Positions 44,516-54,649 of a DNA stretch of 64,000 bases are shown piece after piece. Origin of the DNA: Rhizorhapis sp. SPR117 (GTDB lineage Bacteria > Pseudomonadota > Alphaproteobacteria > Sphingomonadales > Sphingomonadaceae); assembly GCF_021742065.1 (NCBI RefSeq), contig NZ_JAKKIE010000017.1:1-64000 (forward strand), in the 5' to 3' direction. Position numbers and translations under genes: made by a program. Position 1 is the stretch's first letter. Every line of letters begins with the position of its first letter. The notes under the pieces are model-generated. The model ran no database searches, was not told the DNA's origin, and saw only the letters and a program-made list of their open reading frames with translations.

Positions 44516-46030
44516 ATGAACAATATCTATGATGAAATCCTGATTGCCATGCACAGCGTGTGGAATCGCCGCTGGCTGGCACTAGCCGTCATGTGGGGCA
44601 TCTGCATCACTGGCTGGCTTGCCGTTGCGCTTATCCCCAACAGCTATGAATCGCGTGCGCGGATTTTCGTCCAGATGCAGTCGATCCTGCCGGGCAAGAT
44701 CGGGATTACGCAAGTGGAGCAGCAAAAGGACGTCGATCGCGTCCGGCAAACGCTGACCTCCACAGAAAATCTGGAAAAAGTCGTGCGTGGTACGGATCTT
44801 AGCCTCAGCGTATCGGGCGACCGCGACATGGCGGGCAAGGTCGATATGCTGCGCAGTCACATCAAGATCGTCGCGCAACAGGATAATCTTTTCGAAATCA
44901 CCGCGACTTCGTCTGATACCGGCATGTCCGATGCAGCCAATGCCAAAATGGCGAGCGCCATCGTGCAGAAGCTGATCGATATCTTTGTCGAAGAGAATAT
45001 GGCGGGCGATCGCGCCGAAACCAGTCAAACGCTGAAATTCCTGGACGGCCAGCTTGCCGAACGGGAAAAGCAATTGCGTGAGGCCGAACAGAAGCGGATG
45101 GATTTCGACCAGAAATATCTGGGGCTGCTTCCCGGTGTCGGTTCCATCAGCCAACGCATGGACGCTGCGCGGCAGGAATTGAGCCAGATAGACGCACAAC
45201 TTGGTGCTGCACAAGGCGCGCTTTCAGCCATGAATGGCCAACTGGCCGCAACGCCTGCTTCCATTGCTACACCCGGCGGCGGCGGCGGGAGTCCCTATGC
45301 TACGGCTCAGGCCCAACTCGCGGCGGCACGCGCACGAGGATGGACAGATAATCATCCCGACGTAATCGCTCTGAAGCGTGAAGTTGCCAATCTTAAATCC
45401 GCAGGCGGTGGCGGCACGGCAGGTGGCGGCACGCCGAATCCTGCTTATATTTCCATCCGCTCCATGCAGGCGGAAAAACAGGCTGCTGTATCGGCGCTTG
45501 CGACGCGCAAGGCGCAGCTTTCCTCTGATCTTGCTCGTCTGGCTGCCAAGCAAGAGGCGGAACCTGGCGTTGCGGCTGAACAGGCGCAACTGGATCGGGA
45601 CTATGATGTTCTGAAGGCGCAATATGACAAGATGCTGGCAGATCGCGGCGATATTCGCCTGCGCGGTGATGTCCAGACGGAAACCGACGCCATCAAGTTC
45701 CGCGTCATTGACCCGCCAAGCATCCCCCGCGTGCCAGCCGCGCCTGATCGACCGCTCCTGTTATTTGCAGTGTTGGTCGTTGGCATAGGCGGCGGGATCG
45801 GCGCGGCCTTCGCCAAGGGGCAATTACGCACCACCTATCCTACTGCAATCAGGCTGGAACGGGCGACCGGACTTCCCGTCATCGGCGCGATCACCGAAAC
45901 ATTGACCGCCGCGCAAAAGGACTTGCGTAGCAGGAAATTACGTTTGTTTGCAGGTGCATGTGGAGCGTTATTTGCAATATGCCTACTGCTGGTGGCCGTT
46001 GAATTCATTCAACGCGGCATGGTGGCGTGA
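44516..46030 (+). CDS. XrtA-associated chain-length determinant protein (Wzc/Wzz-like)
   Basis: A 504-residue polysaccharide co-polymerase. It has a first membrane segment at about residues 22-40, a large periplasmic part with coiled coil near residues 170-230 (DGQLAEREKQLREAEQKRMD) and glycine-rich spacers. Membrane segments follow at about 418-440 and 475-497. It lacks the kinase domain, which is the next gene. It controls polymer length and links periplasm to kinase. Confidence 0.9.
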   Translation: MNNIYDEILIAMHSVWNRRWLALAVMWGICITGWLAVALIPNSYESRARIFVQMQSILPGKIGITQVEQQKDVDRVRQTLTSTENLEKVVRGTDLSLSVSGDRDMAGKVDMLRSHIKIVAQQDNLFEITATSSDTGMSDAANAKMASAIVQKLIDIFVEENMAGDRAETSQTLKFLDGQLAEREKQLREAEQKRMDFDQKYLGLLPGVGSISQRMDAARQELSQIDAQLGAAQGALSAMNGQLAATPASIATPGGGGGSPYATAQAQLAAARARGWTDNHPDVIALKREVANLKSAGGGGTAGGGTPNPAYISIRSMQAEKQAAVSALATRKAQLSSDLARLAAKQEAEPGVAAEQAQLDRDYDVLKAQYDKMLADRGDIRLRGDVQTETDAIKFRVIDPPSIPRVPAAPDRPLLLFAVLVVGIGGGIGAAFAKGQLRTTYPTAIRLERATGLPVIGAITETLTAAQKDLRSRKLRLFAGACGALFAICLLLVAVEFIQRGMVA

Positions 46031-46043
46031 AAGGGAAGATACA

Positions 46044-46949
46044 ATGAATCAGCATAGCCCGATCAAGCCGCCGGCTTCCCTTCTGGAGCGCGCCGCCGAA
46101 ATATACGACTTCAATGCCATATTGCGTGGTCGTGGCGCGGCACCGGAACCTGCGGCGACCGCCAGCAGGCCTGAATCTGCCGGGCAAACGCGGGTAGCGC
46201 CGAGGATCGTCGAGGGACCCGTACAACCCGTCGATCGCGTGGCTTTGAAAGAGGCGGGCTTTGTCCTGCCAGATGGTCCGGTCACTGGTATTTCGGAGGA
46301 ATTTCGCATTATCAAGCGCCAGTTGCTGCAAGCTGCAACTGGCGGCAAGCAGGACGAAAAATTGTCGCGGGGGGAACGCATCCTGATTTGTTCCGCCCAT
46401 CCGGGTGAAGGCAAGACGTTCTGTGCCGTCAATCTGGCCCTGTCATTGGCGGCGGAAAAGGACGTGGAAGTTCTGCTCATTGATGCTGACTTTGCCAAGC
46501 CCAGCATATTGTCGACTTTGGGCCTGGCTGGCGGGCCGGGGTTGATGGATGCACTGGCCGATCCGTCCATCGATGTTGAAGATTGCATCATAAATACTGA
46601 CATTCCAAAGCTTTCAGTGCTTCCAGCCGGGCGGCAGACGAATGCGGACACGGAATTTCTTTCCTCTTCGCGGACAGGGGCTGTGCTGGACCGGCTCACC
46701 ATTCCCGGACGCATCGTGATATTCGATTCCCCTCCGATCCTTGCGGCTTCACCCGCCTCTGCGCTTGCCAGCCATGTCGGACAGGCGGTGCTGGTGGTAC
46801 GCGCGGACGAGACAACGGAGAACGCGTTGCGTGACGCAGTGGGATTGCTCCAAGGGTGCGATAATATCCAGTTGTTGCTGAATGGCGTCAAATTTTCTCC
46901 CGGCGGACGCCGCTTTGGCACCTATTATGGGCATGGGGAGGGGGCATGA
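46044..46949 (+). CDS. XrtA-associated tyrosine autokinase (CpsD/BY-kinase)
   Basis: A 301-residue BY-kinase with Walker A AHPGEGKTFCAVN, Walker A' VLLIDADFAKPS and VIFDSPPILA. The C-terminus ends FGTYYGHGEGA with a short tyrosine pair that may be autophosphorylated. It pairs with the chain-length protein 14 bases upstream. Its stop overlaps the next start. Confidence 0.9.
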   Translation: MNQHSPIKPPASLLERAAEIYDFNAILRGRGAAPEPAATASRPESAGQTRVAPRIVEGPVQPVDRVALKEAGFVLPDGPVTGISEEFRIIKRQLLQAATGGKQDEKLSRGERILICSAHPGEGKTFCAVNLALSLAAEKDVEVLLIDADFAKPSILSTLGLAGGPGLMDALADPSIDVEDCIINTDIPKLSVLPAGRQTNADTEFLSSSRTGAVLDRLTIPGRIVIFDSPPILAASPASALASHVGQAVLVVRADETTENALRDAVGLLQGCDNIQLLLNGVKFSPGGRRFGTYYGHGEGA

Positions 46950-48553
46950 CGTTGTTCCGGCCTCTGGCTTCCATTGCTGCGTTGGTGGCGGTCATCGGGC
47001 TTGCGCCTGCTGCACAAGCCAAAAAACGCGTCGATATATCGCCCTATCTTGAGGTCGATCAGGTATTTATCGCTGATCTGAAGGGCGGTAGCAATGATGT
47101 GCTGACCTATAGCTCTGTCGCAGCGGGGATCGATACCAGCATCCTGACACGGAATGCCGAAGCACAGATAAATGCCCGCTACGAACATCATTTCTCCTGG
47201 AACAACGATCTATCCGATCAGGATGTTTTGAGCGGATTGGCGCGGGCGCGTGTCAATGTGGCGCATGATGCGCTGAGTATCGAAGGCGGCGCCATTGCGA
47301 CACGTACCCGCACCGATGGCCTTGGCGGAGCCAACGGCACGCTGGTGGGCGATAATATCAGTCAGATTTATTCGATTTATGCCGGACCAACATTGGCCAC
47401 CAATGTGGGGGCCATCAGCGTCAACGCCGCCTATCGTCTTGGCTACACCCGTCTGGACAGTGACAGTAGCGTTACGACGCCTGCGGGCACGCAAAATCTG
47501 GGCGGATTTGACGACAGTGTCACCCACAGCGCCAGCGCATCCGTAGGCATGCAGCCAGGCGAACTGCCCTTTGGCTGGTCCGTCGGCGGCGGTTACGACC
47601 GCGAAGACGCCAGTCAACTCGACCAACGGTATGAAGGCAAATATATTCGAGCCGACGTGACCGTTCCGGTTTCCGGGCATGTAGCCCTGGTCGGTGGTGT
47701 CGGGTACGAGGATATTGAAGTCAGCCAGCGTGACGTGTTGCTGGATGGCGGCGGCAATCCTGTAGTCGACAGCAACGGTCGTTATGCCACGGACAAAAGT
47801 TCGCCGCGCCAGCTGAGCTATAATCAGGATGGTTTGATCTGGGACGCCGGCGTGATGTGGCGCCCCAGCCGCCGGACCTCGCTGGAAGTTCATGTTGGTC
47901 GTCGTTATGGTTCAATGAGTTATACCGGGGCTTTGAGTTATCGTCCAAGCGAACGGACCTCGCTGCAAGTCGCAGTCTATGACGGAATCAGCAGCTTTGG
48001 GCGTCAGCTCAATGACAATCTTGCGAACCTTCCGACCAGCTTCACAGTGGCCAGCAATCCATTCAGCGGCGATTTTTCGGGCTGCGCATTTGGCACGGAA
48101 AATGGCGGTGTGTGCTTCAATGATACGTTGCAAGCGATCAGTGCCGCCAATTTCCGTCATCGCGGCATTGCGGGGCAACTGACCAGCAGCAGTGGCCGCT
48201 GGGATTATGGCATGGCGCTCGGTTATACGCGCCGCAAGTTCATTGCGCCAGAAACCGGCATCTTCGCCGGAGTGAACGGCGCGACGGACGAAAATTATTA
48301 TGCCAACCTGTTCGCGGGCCGACGCCTTGACGATAAATCGGGCATCGATGCCAACCTCTATGCCAATTATTTCGACAGCAGTCTGAATGGCACGGTGGAT
48401 GTCCTCAACATGGGCGCTTACGCCAGCTATTACCGTAGCTTCACCAATCGCCTGCGTGGCACGGCGGCGCTTGGCGTTGACAGCATCGATCCGGAAGGCA
48501 TCGACAGCAGCATTTCGGGCCTCGCCCAATTAGGTCTTCGTTACCAATTTTAA
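46946..48553 (+). CDS. Outer-membrane beta-barrel of the XrtA polysaccharide locus
   Basis: A 535-residue protein with a signal peptide (to about residue 25, PAAQAK), then many alternating polar-hydrophobic strands and a C-terminal aromatic (LRYQF) typical of outer-membrane barrels. Families of this kind recur in PEP-CTERM/exosortase polysaccharide loci. It may form a secretion channel or hold the polymer at the surface. The start overlaps the kinase stop. Confidence 0.85.
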   Translation: MTLFRPLASIAALVAVIGLAPAAQAKKRVDISPYLEVDQVFIADLKGGSNDVLTYSSVAAGIDTSILTRNAEAQINARYEHHFSWNNDLSDQDVLSGLARARVNVAHDALSIEGGAIATRTRTDGLGGANGTLVGDNISQIYSIYAGPTLATNVGAISVNAAYRLGYTRLDSDSSVTTPAGTQNLGGFDDSVTHSASASVGMQPGELPFGWSVGGGYDREDASQLDQRYEGKYIRADVTVPVSGHVALVGGVGYEDIEVSQRDVLLDGGGNPVVDSNGRYATDKSSPRQLSYNQDGLIWDAGVMWRPSRRTSLEVHVGRRYGSMSYTGALSYRPSERTSLQVAVYDGISSFGRQLNDNLANLPTSFTVASNPFSGDFSGCAFGTENGGVCFNDTLQAISAANFRHRGIAGQLTSSSGRWDYGMALGYTRRKFIAPETGIFAGVNGATDENYYANLFAGRRLDDKSGIDANLYANYFDSSLNGTVDVLNMGAYASYYRSFTNRLRGTAALGVDSIDPEGIDSSISGLAQLGLRYQF

Positions 48554-48588
48554 TCTATCAGCGGACTCGCTATCGCGGAGAAGTAAGC

Positions 48589-49809
48589 ATGTACGATGAA
48601 TTTTACGGACTGTCGGGACGCCCCTTTCAGCTTACCCCCGATCCGCATTTCTATTTTGAAAGCGTGACGCATCGCAAAGCCATGTCTTATCTGGGCTATG
48701 GCTTGGCGCAGGGTGAGGGGTTCATCGTCATCACCGGCGATATTGGCGCGGGTAAAACCACACTTGTCGGACATTTGATGGCTACCATCGATCCGGCACG
48801 ACTGACGGCGGTCAAGATCGTATCGACGCAGGTTGGTGGTGATGACATGCTTCGTCTTGCCGCACAGGCGTTCGGCGTTGCCACCGACGGCACGGACAAG
48901 GCGACGTTGCTCGTGCGTATCGAAACTTTCCTGCATGAACAGGCGCGATCGGGCCGCCGTTCGCTGCTGATCGTGGACGAAGCGCAGAATCTTGCGATCT
49001 CCGCGCTTGAAGAACTGCGGATGCTGTCGAACTTTCAGCTTGGAGGGCAGGCGCTGTTGCAGATATTCCTGCTTGGTCAGCCTGAATTCCGCGACACGCT
49101 ACGCTCCTCGCCGGCGCTTGAGCAATTGCGCCAGCGCGTGATCGCGAGCCACCATCTCGACCCGATGATGGCGAACGAAACCGAACCCTACATCATTCAC
49201 CGGCTTTCACTGGTGGGATGGAAGGGTAATCCGCAATTTGCCGCCGACGCCTTTGCCGCGATATACCAGGCGACCGATGGCGTTCCTCGCCGCATTAACG
49301 CACTGACCAGTCGCGTTCTACTACTCGGCGCGATCGACAAGCTGGGCCTGATCGACGCGGCCGTGGTCGATGCCGTTATCGCCGACATGGCAAATGACGA
49401 AGAGGTGCAAGCGCCGCAGTCCGTCACGCCTGTCGCAGAAGAAATTCCTGCGGTGGAACCTGAAGCGGCGGAACTGGTGGAGGATATTGAACAAGTCTGG
49501 AGTGCGCCGCCGGTTGAGCAGGAAGTGCTTGAGCAGGAAGCGGAAATGGCGCCAAAGCCATTCAAAACTGTGCATAGCCTGACAGAAGAGATCAACATCC
49601 TGCGGGAAGCCGTTGAGGAGCCGCGGTTCGTTCATCAGCCGAGCGAGATGGACCCACGCGTTGCAGAGGGGTTAGAGCGCATATCCGTGCTCGAAATGCG
49701 TGTCGAGGAACAGGAAAAGGCCATTCGCCGTATGTTGAGCCTGCTTGTCGATTGGGTAGAGCGCGACGAACGGGATCTATCCTACCTGCGTGACAGCAAG
49801 GCCGCATAG
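48589..49809 (+). CDS. XrtA/PEP-CTERM locus ExeA-like ATPase
   Basis: A 406-residue cytoplasmic AAA ATPase with Walker A TGDIGAGKTTLVGH near residue 47 and Walker B LLIVDEAQNLAI. It resembles ExeA/GspA ATPases (YDEFYGLSGRPFQLTPDPHF). After residue 275 it is acidic and Pro/Glu-rich, with a C-terminal coiled coil (ERISVLEMRVEEQEKAIRRM). It probably energises or regulates envelope assembly of the polysaccharide machinery. Confidence 0.88.
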   Translation: MYDEFYGLSGRPFQLTPDPHFYFESVTHRKAMSYLGYGLAQGEGFIVITGDIGAGKTTLVGHLMATIDPARLTAVKIVSTQVGGDDMLRLAAQAFGVATDGTDKATLLVRIETFLHEQARSGRRSLLIVDEAQNLAISALEELRMLSNFQLGGQALLQIFLLGQPEFRDTLRSSPALEQLRQRVIASHHLDPMMANETEPYIIHRLSLVGWKGNPQFAADAFAAIYQATDGVPRRINALTSRVLLLGAIDKLGLIDAAVVDAVIADMANDEEVQAPQSVTPVAEEIPAVEPEAAELVEDIEQVWSAPPVEQEVLEQEAEMAPKPFKTVHSLTEEINILREAVEEPRFVHQPSEMDPRVAEGLERISVLEMRVEEQEKAIRRMLSLLVDWVERDERDLSYLRDSKAA

Positions 49810-49852
49810 GCGGTCCACGGAGACAGGGAGGGGGCCTGCGGGTCTATAGGCC

Positions 49853-50746
49853 ATGCTGAACGCTCTTTCTGTCGATGTGGAGGACTGGTTCCAGGTTGGA
49901 GCCTTTGAACACTCGATCGCGCGTGGAACGTGGGATGCATTGCAGCATCGCGTCGAGCGCAATAGCGATGCCGTATTGGGGCTTCTCGATGAAACGGGAA
50001 TTAAAGCAACGTTCTTCACGCTTGGCTGGGTGGCGCAGCGCTACCCAGCGCTTATTCGACGCATCGCGGATGCTGGTCATGAGATCGCCAGCCATGGATA
50101 TGATCATCGGCGCGTCTTCACCCTCAGCCCGCAGGAATTCAGGGATGACCTGAAAAAGTCCCGTGACCTGATTGAAAATGCGTGTAAAAAATCTGTTGTT
50201 GGTTATCGGGCACCCAGCTTTTCCATCGACGCCCGCACCCCTTGGGCGCACATGATTCTGGCCGAAGAAGGCTATGCTTATTCCAGCAGTGTCGCCCCTG
50301 TGAAACATGACCATTATGGTTGGCCGGAAGCGCCGCGCTTTGCTTTCATGCCTGTCAAGGGTAGCGATCTGGTCGAACTGCCCGTCACGACGGCACGCCT
50401 TGGCGGTCGCATAGTCGCCGCCGGTGGCGGGGGCTTTTTTCGTTTGCTGCCCTACGGCTTTTCGCGCTGGGCGATCCGGCAGGTCAATCAGGCGGACAAG
50501 CGTCCCGCGATTATCTATTTTCATCCCTGGGAGATCGACCCGGACCAACCCCGCATCGCCAGTGCCCCGCTTAAATCAAAAATTCGCCATTACAGCAACC
50601 TGTCAGCTATGGCAGGTAAATTACGGAAATTAATGGGTGACTTTGAGTGGGGACGAGTGGATGAAATAGTGGCGCGGGAACGGGCACGGGCGCTCCCTGT
50701 CAATGCCCTTGCGGAAAGCGTCATCCCCGAAAGCGTCGTCCAATGA
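49853..50746 (+). CDS. XrtA-associated polysaccharide deacetylase
   Basis: A 297-residue NodB-type deacetylase that removes acetyl groups from polysaccharide. The metal-binding D is in LSVDVEDWFQV, the His pair in ASHGYDHRRV, and YRAPSFSID is conserved. The C-terminal region after residue 220 (IIYFHPWEIDPDQPR) is typical of the XrtA-locus subfamily. It is coupled to the FemAB gene by an ATGA overlap. Confidence 0.92.
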   Translation: MLNALSVDVEDWFQVGAFEHSIARGTWDALQHRVERNSDAVLGLLDETGIKATFFTLGWVAQRYPALIRRIADAGHEIASHGYDHRRVFTLSPQEFRDDLKKSRDLIENACKKSVVGYRAPSFSIDARTPWAHMILAEEGYAYSSSVAPVKHDHYGWPEAPRFAFMPVKGSDLVELPVTTARLGGRIVAAGGGGFFRLLPYGFSRWAIRQVNQADKRPAIIYFHPWEIDPDQPRIASAPLKSKIRHYSNLSAMAGKLRKLMGDFEWGRVDEIVARERARALPVNALAESVIPESVVQ

Positions 50747-51816
50747 ACGCCTGTTTCGATCCAGGCAGCGTGACCGTTGCTCCCATTGACCTTGGCGATC
50801 ATGCCCAGGCCGCGAAAGTCGATGCCTTTGTGCTGGGGCAAGCGCATTCCGCCCCCTTTCATCGTCCCGCGTGGGTGAGTGCAATAGCGGAGGGAACAGG
50901 ACAAAAGGCACATTATCTGGCCGCCAGCACTATTGGAGGACAGTTTGTCGGCGTTTTGCCGCTGACCGAAATGCGGTCGCGCTTGTTTGGCCGGGCACTG
51001 GTTTCCAGCGGCTTTGCGGTGGGCGGTGGCATATTGGCGGATAATGCACTGGTTGCCGATGAACTTGCAGGCGCGTGCTGGGAACTGGCAGAACGCTTGT
51101 CCTGTACGAGCGTGGAACTGCGTGGCGGTATGGCGCCGTCACATGGTTGGATGAGCCGCGACGACACATATCTGGGGTTCTGCAAGCCGCTGGAGGGCGA
51201 TGACGAAGCGCAACTTCTGGCCGTGCCAAAGAGGCATCGTGCCGAAATACGCAAGGGCTTGGGCAATGATCTGGTCTTTGAAACCGGGCGTGGCCGACGC
51301 TTGCGCGATGTCCATTATGCTCTTTTTGCCCAAAGCGTGCATGCATTGGGCACGCCCGTCTTCCCGCGCAAACTGTTTGAGGCAGTGCTGGATGCGTTTG
51401 GCGAAGATGCCGACATCGCCATGATCTCGCACAATGGAACCCCGGTGTCGGCGGTACTTAACCTGTATCATGGTGGCGCGTGCATGCCTTACTGGCAGGG
51501 TGCAGGTCCATCGGCGCGGGGGCTGCGTTCGAATGAAGTGCTATATTATCGCCTGATGAACCTGTCACGCGAGCGCGGGCTTACCCATTTTGATTTTGGC
51601 CGATCGAAGGTTGGAACGGGGCCCGCCGCCTGGAAGAAAAACTGGGGTTGGGAGCCTGAACCGCTCAGTTATAGCGTCCGGGCCGTTCCGGGGCATGAGG
51701 TGCGCGACGTTAATCCGCTCAGCCCACAATATCGGCGCAAGGTCGAGCTTTGGAAGAAGTTACCGCTAAGCCTCGCTAACCGGCTTGGACCTTATATCGC
51801 GCGAGGTCTGGGTTGA
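50743..51816 (+). CDS. XrtA-associated FemAB/GNAT-like protein
   Basis: A 357-residue protein with the double GNAT fold of FemAB-like aminoacyl or acyl transferases. Conserved parts include LPLTEMRSRLFG, PKRHRAEIRKG and FDFGRSKVGTGP. Members in exosortase loci are thought to modify polysaccharide or lipid carriers, but the reaction is unproven. Start and stop both overlap neighbours. Confidence 0.88.
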   Translation: MNACFDPGSVTVAPIDLGDHAQAAKVDAFVLGQAHSAPFHRPAWVSAIAEGTGQKAHYLAASTIGGQFVGVLPLTEMRSRLFGRALVSSGFAVGGGILADNALVADELAGACWELAERLSCTSVELRGGMAPSHGWMSRDDTYLGFCKPLEGDDEAQLLAVPKRHRAEIRKGLGNDLVFETGRGRRLRDVHYALFAQSVHALGTPVFPRKLFEAVLDAFGEDADIAMISHNGTPVSAVLNLYHGGACMPYWQGAGPSARGLRSNEVLYYRLMNLSRERGLTHFDFGRSKVGTGPAAWKKNWGWEPEPLSYSVRAVPGHEVRDVNPLSPQYRRKVELWKKLPLSLANRLGPYIARGLG

Positions 51817-53054
51817 TGGGGGAAATCCTCTTCATTGCCCATCGCATTCCTTATCCCCCCGATCGCGGTGACAAGATCCGATCGTGGAATATTGTACGCA
51901 AGCTGGCGGAAATCGCGCCCGTTCATATCGCGGCTTTTGCCGATGATGACCGAGATATGGAGTTTGCGCCAGCGCTCTCCGAAGTCGCCGCCAGTTACAG
52001 GATCATATTGCGCGATATGTCGCGGCCCATGGCGGGCCTGCGCGGGTTGTGGCATGGGGAGCCGCTGTCGGTTGCTCTGTTCGATCATCCTGAACTGCAT
52101 GCCCATGTCGCCCAGCTACTGACTGAGCGTCCGATTTCACATGTCTTCGTCTATTCCGGGCAAATGGCGCAATATGTGCCCGAATTGCCGCAAGGCGTTC
52201 GCTTCATCATGGATTTCGGCGACGTGGATTCAGCCAAGTTCGCGGCTTATGGGCAAAAGCAATCGGGCGTGATGGGCTGGATCAACCGTCGCGAGGCGCG
52301 CACATTGGCATCATTCGAGCGGCAAGTGGCCATGCGCGCGGACGTCAGTCTGTTTGTCAGCGAGGCAGAGGCAAGCCTGTTTCGCGCAAATGTGGGCCTC
52401 GGTTGTGATCGTGCGGCTGCCCTCGAAAATGGCGTTGATCTGAACTATTTCAATCCGGCAGCGGATTTTAAGCCGCTAACCAATGATGAACGGGTGCGGG
52501 GGCCGCTGCTCGTTTTTACCGGGCAGATGGATTATCGGCCCAATGTGGAGGCCGTTGAAAGCTTCGCACGCCGCAGCCTGCCGCACATTCGTGAACGCTA
52601 CCCCGATGCGCAGTTTGCCATCGTCGGGCGCAATCCCGTCTCCGCAGTGCGGGCGCTGGCTGGACTGCCGGGAATTATCGTGACGGGTGCAGTGCCCGAT
52701 GTACGGGGATGGCTGGCCGCTGCGGACATTGTCGTTGCTCCATTGCGGCTTGCCCGCGGCATTCAGAACAAAGTGCTGGAAGCGATGGCCATGGCGCGAC
52801 CGGTGGTCCTGTCGCCGCAAGCCGCGGAAGGCATCGACGCCGTTGACGGCACGGATTTTCTGATTGCCGACAGTACGGAAGAGGTGAGTGCCGTGCTTGC
52901 TTTGCTTGACGACAGCAACTGCGCTGCCCGTCTGGCCGCATCCGGGCGAACCCGGGTTGAGCAACGCTATAGTTGGCAGGCTACGCTGAAAAACCTTCCG
53001 GATATCATGAAGATTGAACAGGAACATATTGATATAAAGTTGGAAACAGTATGA
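51816..53054 (+). CDS. XrtA-associated family 4-like glycosyltransferase
   Basis: A 412-residue GT-B glycosyltransferase with RIPYPPDRGDKIRSWN at the N-terminus, VFTGQMDYRPNVEAV and the nucleotide-sugar-binding segment APLRLARGIQNKVLEAMAM. It should add a sugar to the lipid-linked repeat. The true start is ATG 51816 in a TGATG overlap with FemAB. It ends in an ATGA overlap with xrtA. Confidence 0.92.
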   Translation: MGEILFIAHRIPYPPDRGDKIRSWNIVRKLAEIAPVHIAAFADDDRDMEFAPALSEVAASYRIILRDMSRPMAGLRGLWHGEPLSVALFDHPELHAHVAQLLTERPISHVFVYSGQMAQYVPELPQGVRFIMDFGDVDSAKFAAYGQKQSGVMGWINRREARTLASFERQVAMRADVSLFVSEAEASLFRANVGLGCDRAAALENGVDLNYFNPAADFKPLTNDERVRGPLLVFTGQMDYRPNVEAVESFARRSLPHIRERYPDAQFAIVGRNPVSAVRALAGLPGIIVTGAVPDVRGWLAAADIVVAPLRLARGIQNKVLEAMAMARPVVLSPQAAEGIDAVDGTDFLIADSTEEVSAVLALLDDSNCAARLAASGRTRVEQRYSWQATLKNLPDIMKIEQEHIDIKLETV

Positions 53055-54580
53055 ACCTTTCTGCTGTCATGTCCAAACGAAGCTTCGTTCTTCAACCGGG
53101 CTGGCCAACGCATCTGGTTGGGCTGGCCTTGGTTGCTGCGATGTTCCTGCTCCTGTTCGCTGGCGATGTTGCCGATATAGTGAGCATCTGGTGGAACGTT
53201 TCCACCTTTGGACATTGTCTGCTGATCCCTCTCATCCTTTTCTGGTTGGTGGAACAGCGCTTGCACGAATTGCGGCAACTTACGCCGGTTGCCTGGTGGC
53301 CGGGGCTGATCTGGGCTGCGGCGGGAGCGTTTTGCTGGCTGCTCGGTGATGCCGCGAGTGTGGCGCTTGCACGGCATCTTGGTCTTGTCGTCATGCTGCA
53401 GGGCGCCGTCATCACCATGTTGGGGCCGCAGGTTTCACGCGGGCTTGCCTTTCCGATCTTTTATGCGCTGTTCCTTGTCCCATTCGGTGAAGAATTCGTG
53501 CCCGTTTTACAGACCATTACAGCACATCTTTCGATGTTGTTTTTGGACTGGAGCGGGATTCCGGCACATCTGAGCGGCGTCTTCATTACAACGCCTTCGG
53601 GTTATTTCGAGGTAGCCGAAGCCTGTTCGGGCGCAAAGTTCCTCATTGCCATGGCGGCTTATGCGGCGCTTGTGTGCAATGTCTGCTTCAAAAGCTGGTC
53701 GCGCCGTATCGCCTTTATGTCGGCTGCGCTTGTTATCGCTGTCATCGCTAATGGTGTTCGGGCCTTTGGCACTATCTACATCGCTGACCGGATCAGCATC
53801 GATTTCGCCACGAGCTTCGACCATGTGATTTATGGCTGGATATTCTTTGCGATCATTCTTGCCCTGGTCATGACTATGGGCTGGCCGTTGTTCGACCGCA
53901 GGGCGCACGAGGCGTTTCTTGATCCCCACAAATTGCAGGGCAGGGTTCGGTACGCGGGGCGGATCGGCGTCATTGCACCGTCGTTGATGGCTGTTGCCGT
54001 AGCTGCGCCACTGTGGTCATTCGCTATGGTCGCTGCATCTGATCCCGTGCCAACGCGTATCTCGCTGCCGGAAATACAGGGATGGACGCGGGTCGACTAT
54101 CGCCCTGCCTATCCCTGGAGACCCCGTTTTGCGGGTGCGGATCATGAAGTGATGGGCCGCTACCGCAATTCGCAGGGGCAGGAGGCTGATCTGGCCATCG
54201 CCGTCTATGCGCGGCAACAAGAGGGGCAGGAACTGGTTGGCTTTGGTCAGGGGGCGATTGATCCAGATAGCAAATGGGTATGGTCGGCGCCTGCCCTGGC
54301 ACCGGCAGAGGCAAGTGGAGAGCATATCGTCGCTCCTGGTCCGGTGAACCGCGACGTCGTCAGCTTTTACAGCATCGATGGCGTAGTCACCGGTAACGCC
54401 ACGCGGGTCAAACTACAGACGCTGAAGGCTCGCCTGTTGGGCGGTGATCAGCGCGCTGCAGCGGTTCTGATTTCCGCCGAAGATCGCGAGGGTTATCCAG
54501 CGCAGGCGGCGATCAGGGCCTTCTTGCGTGATATTGGCCCCATTGGACCGATCGCCGACCGTAGTACCGGCAAGAACTGA
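53051..54580 (+). CDS. xrtA: Exosortase A fused to an EpsI domain
   Basis: A 509-residue inner-membrane protein. Residues 1-290 carry about eight membrane segments and the transpeptidase triad C192 (EACSGAK), R237 (NGVRAFG) and H258 (SFDHVIYG), like archaeosortase/exosortase enzymes that cleave PEP-CTERM proteins. Residues from about 310 form a periplasmic EpsI-like domain (PEIQGWTRVDYRP, YARQQEGQELVGF). No PEP-CTERM protein is encoded in this window. It is coupled to the glycosyltransferase upstream. Confidence 0.94.
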   Translation: MNLSAVMSKRSFVLQPGWPTHLVGLALVAAMFLLLFAGDVADIVSIWWNVSTFGHCLLIPLILFWLVEQRLHELRQLTPVAWWPGLIWAAAGAFCWLLGDAASVALARHLGLVVMLQGAVITMLGPQVSRGLAFPIFYALFLVPFGEEFVPVLQTITAHLSMLFLDWSGIPAHLSGVFITTPSGYFEVAEACSGAKFLIAMAAYAALVCNVCFKSWSRRIAFMSAALVIAVIANGVRAFGTIYIADRISIDFATSFDHVIYGWIFFAIILALVMTMGWPLFDRRAHEAFLDPHKLQGRVRYAGRIGVIAPSLMAVAVAAPLWSFAMVAASDPVPTRISLPEIQGWTRVDYRPAYPWRPRFAGADHEVMGRYRNSQGQEADLAIAVYARQQEGQELVGFGQGAIDPDSKWVWSAPALAPAEASGEHIVAPGPVNRDVVSFYSIDGVVTGNATRVKLQTLKARLLGGDQRAAAVLISAEDREGYPAQAAIRAFLRDIGPIGPIADRSTGKN

Positions 54581-54649
54581 CGCAATTTTGCACATGACAC
54601 AGGTGCAGCGCTTTCCCCCTGCCGCGATTACGCATAAGAGCTTCACTTC

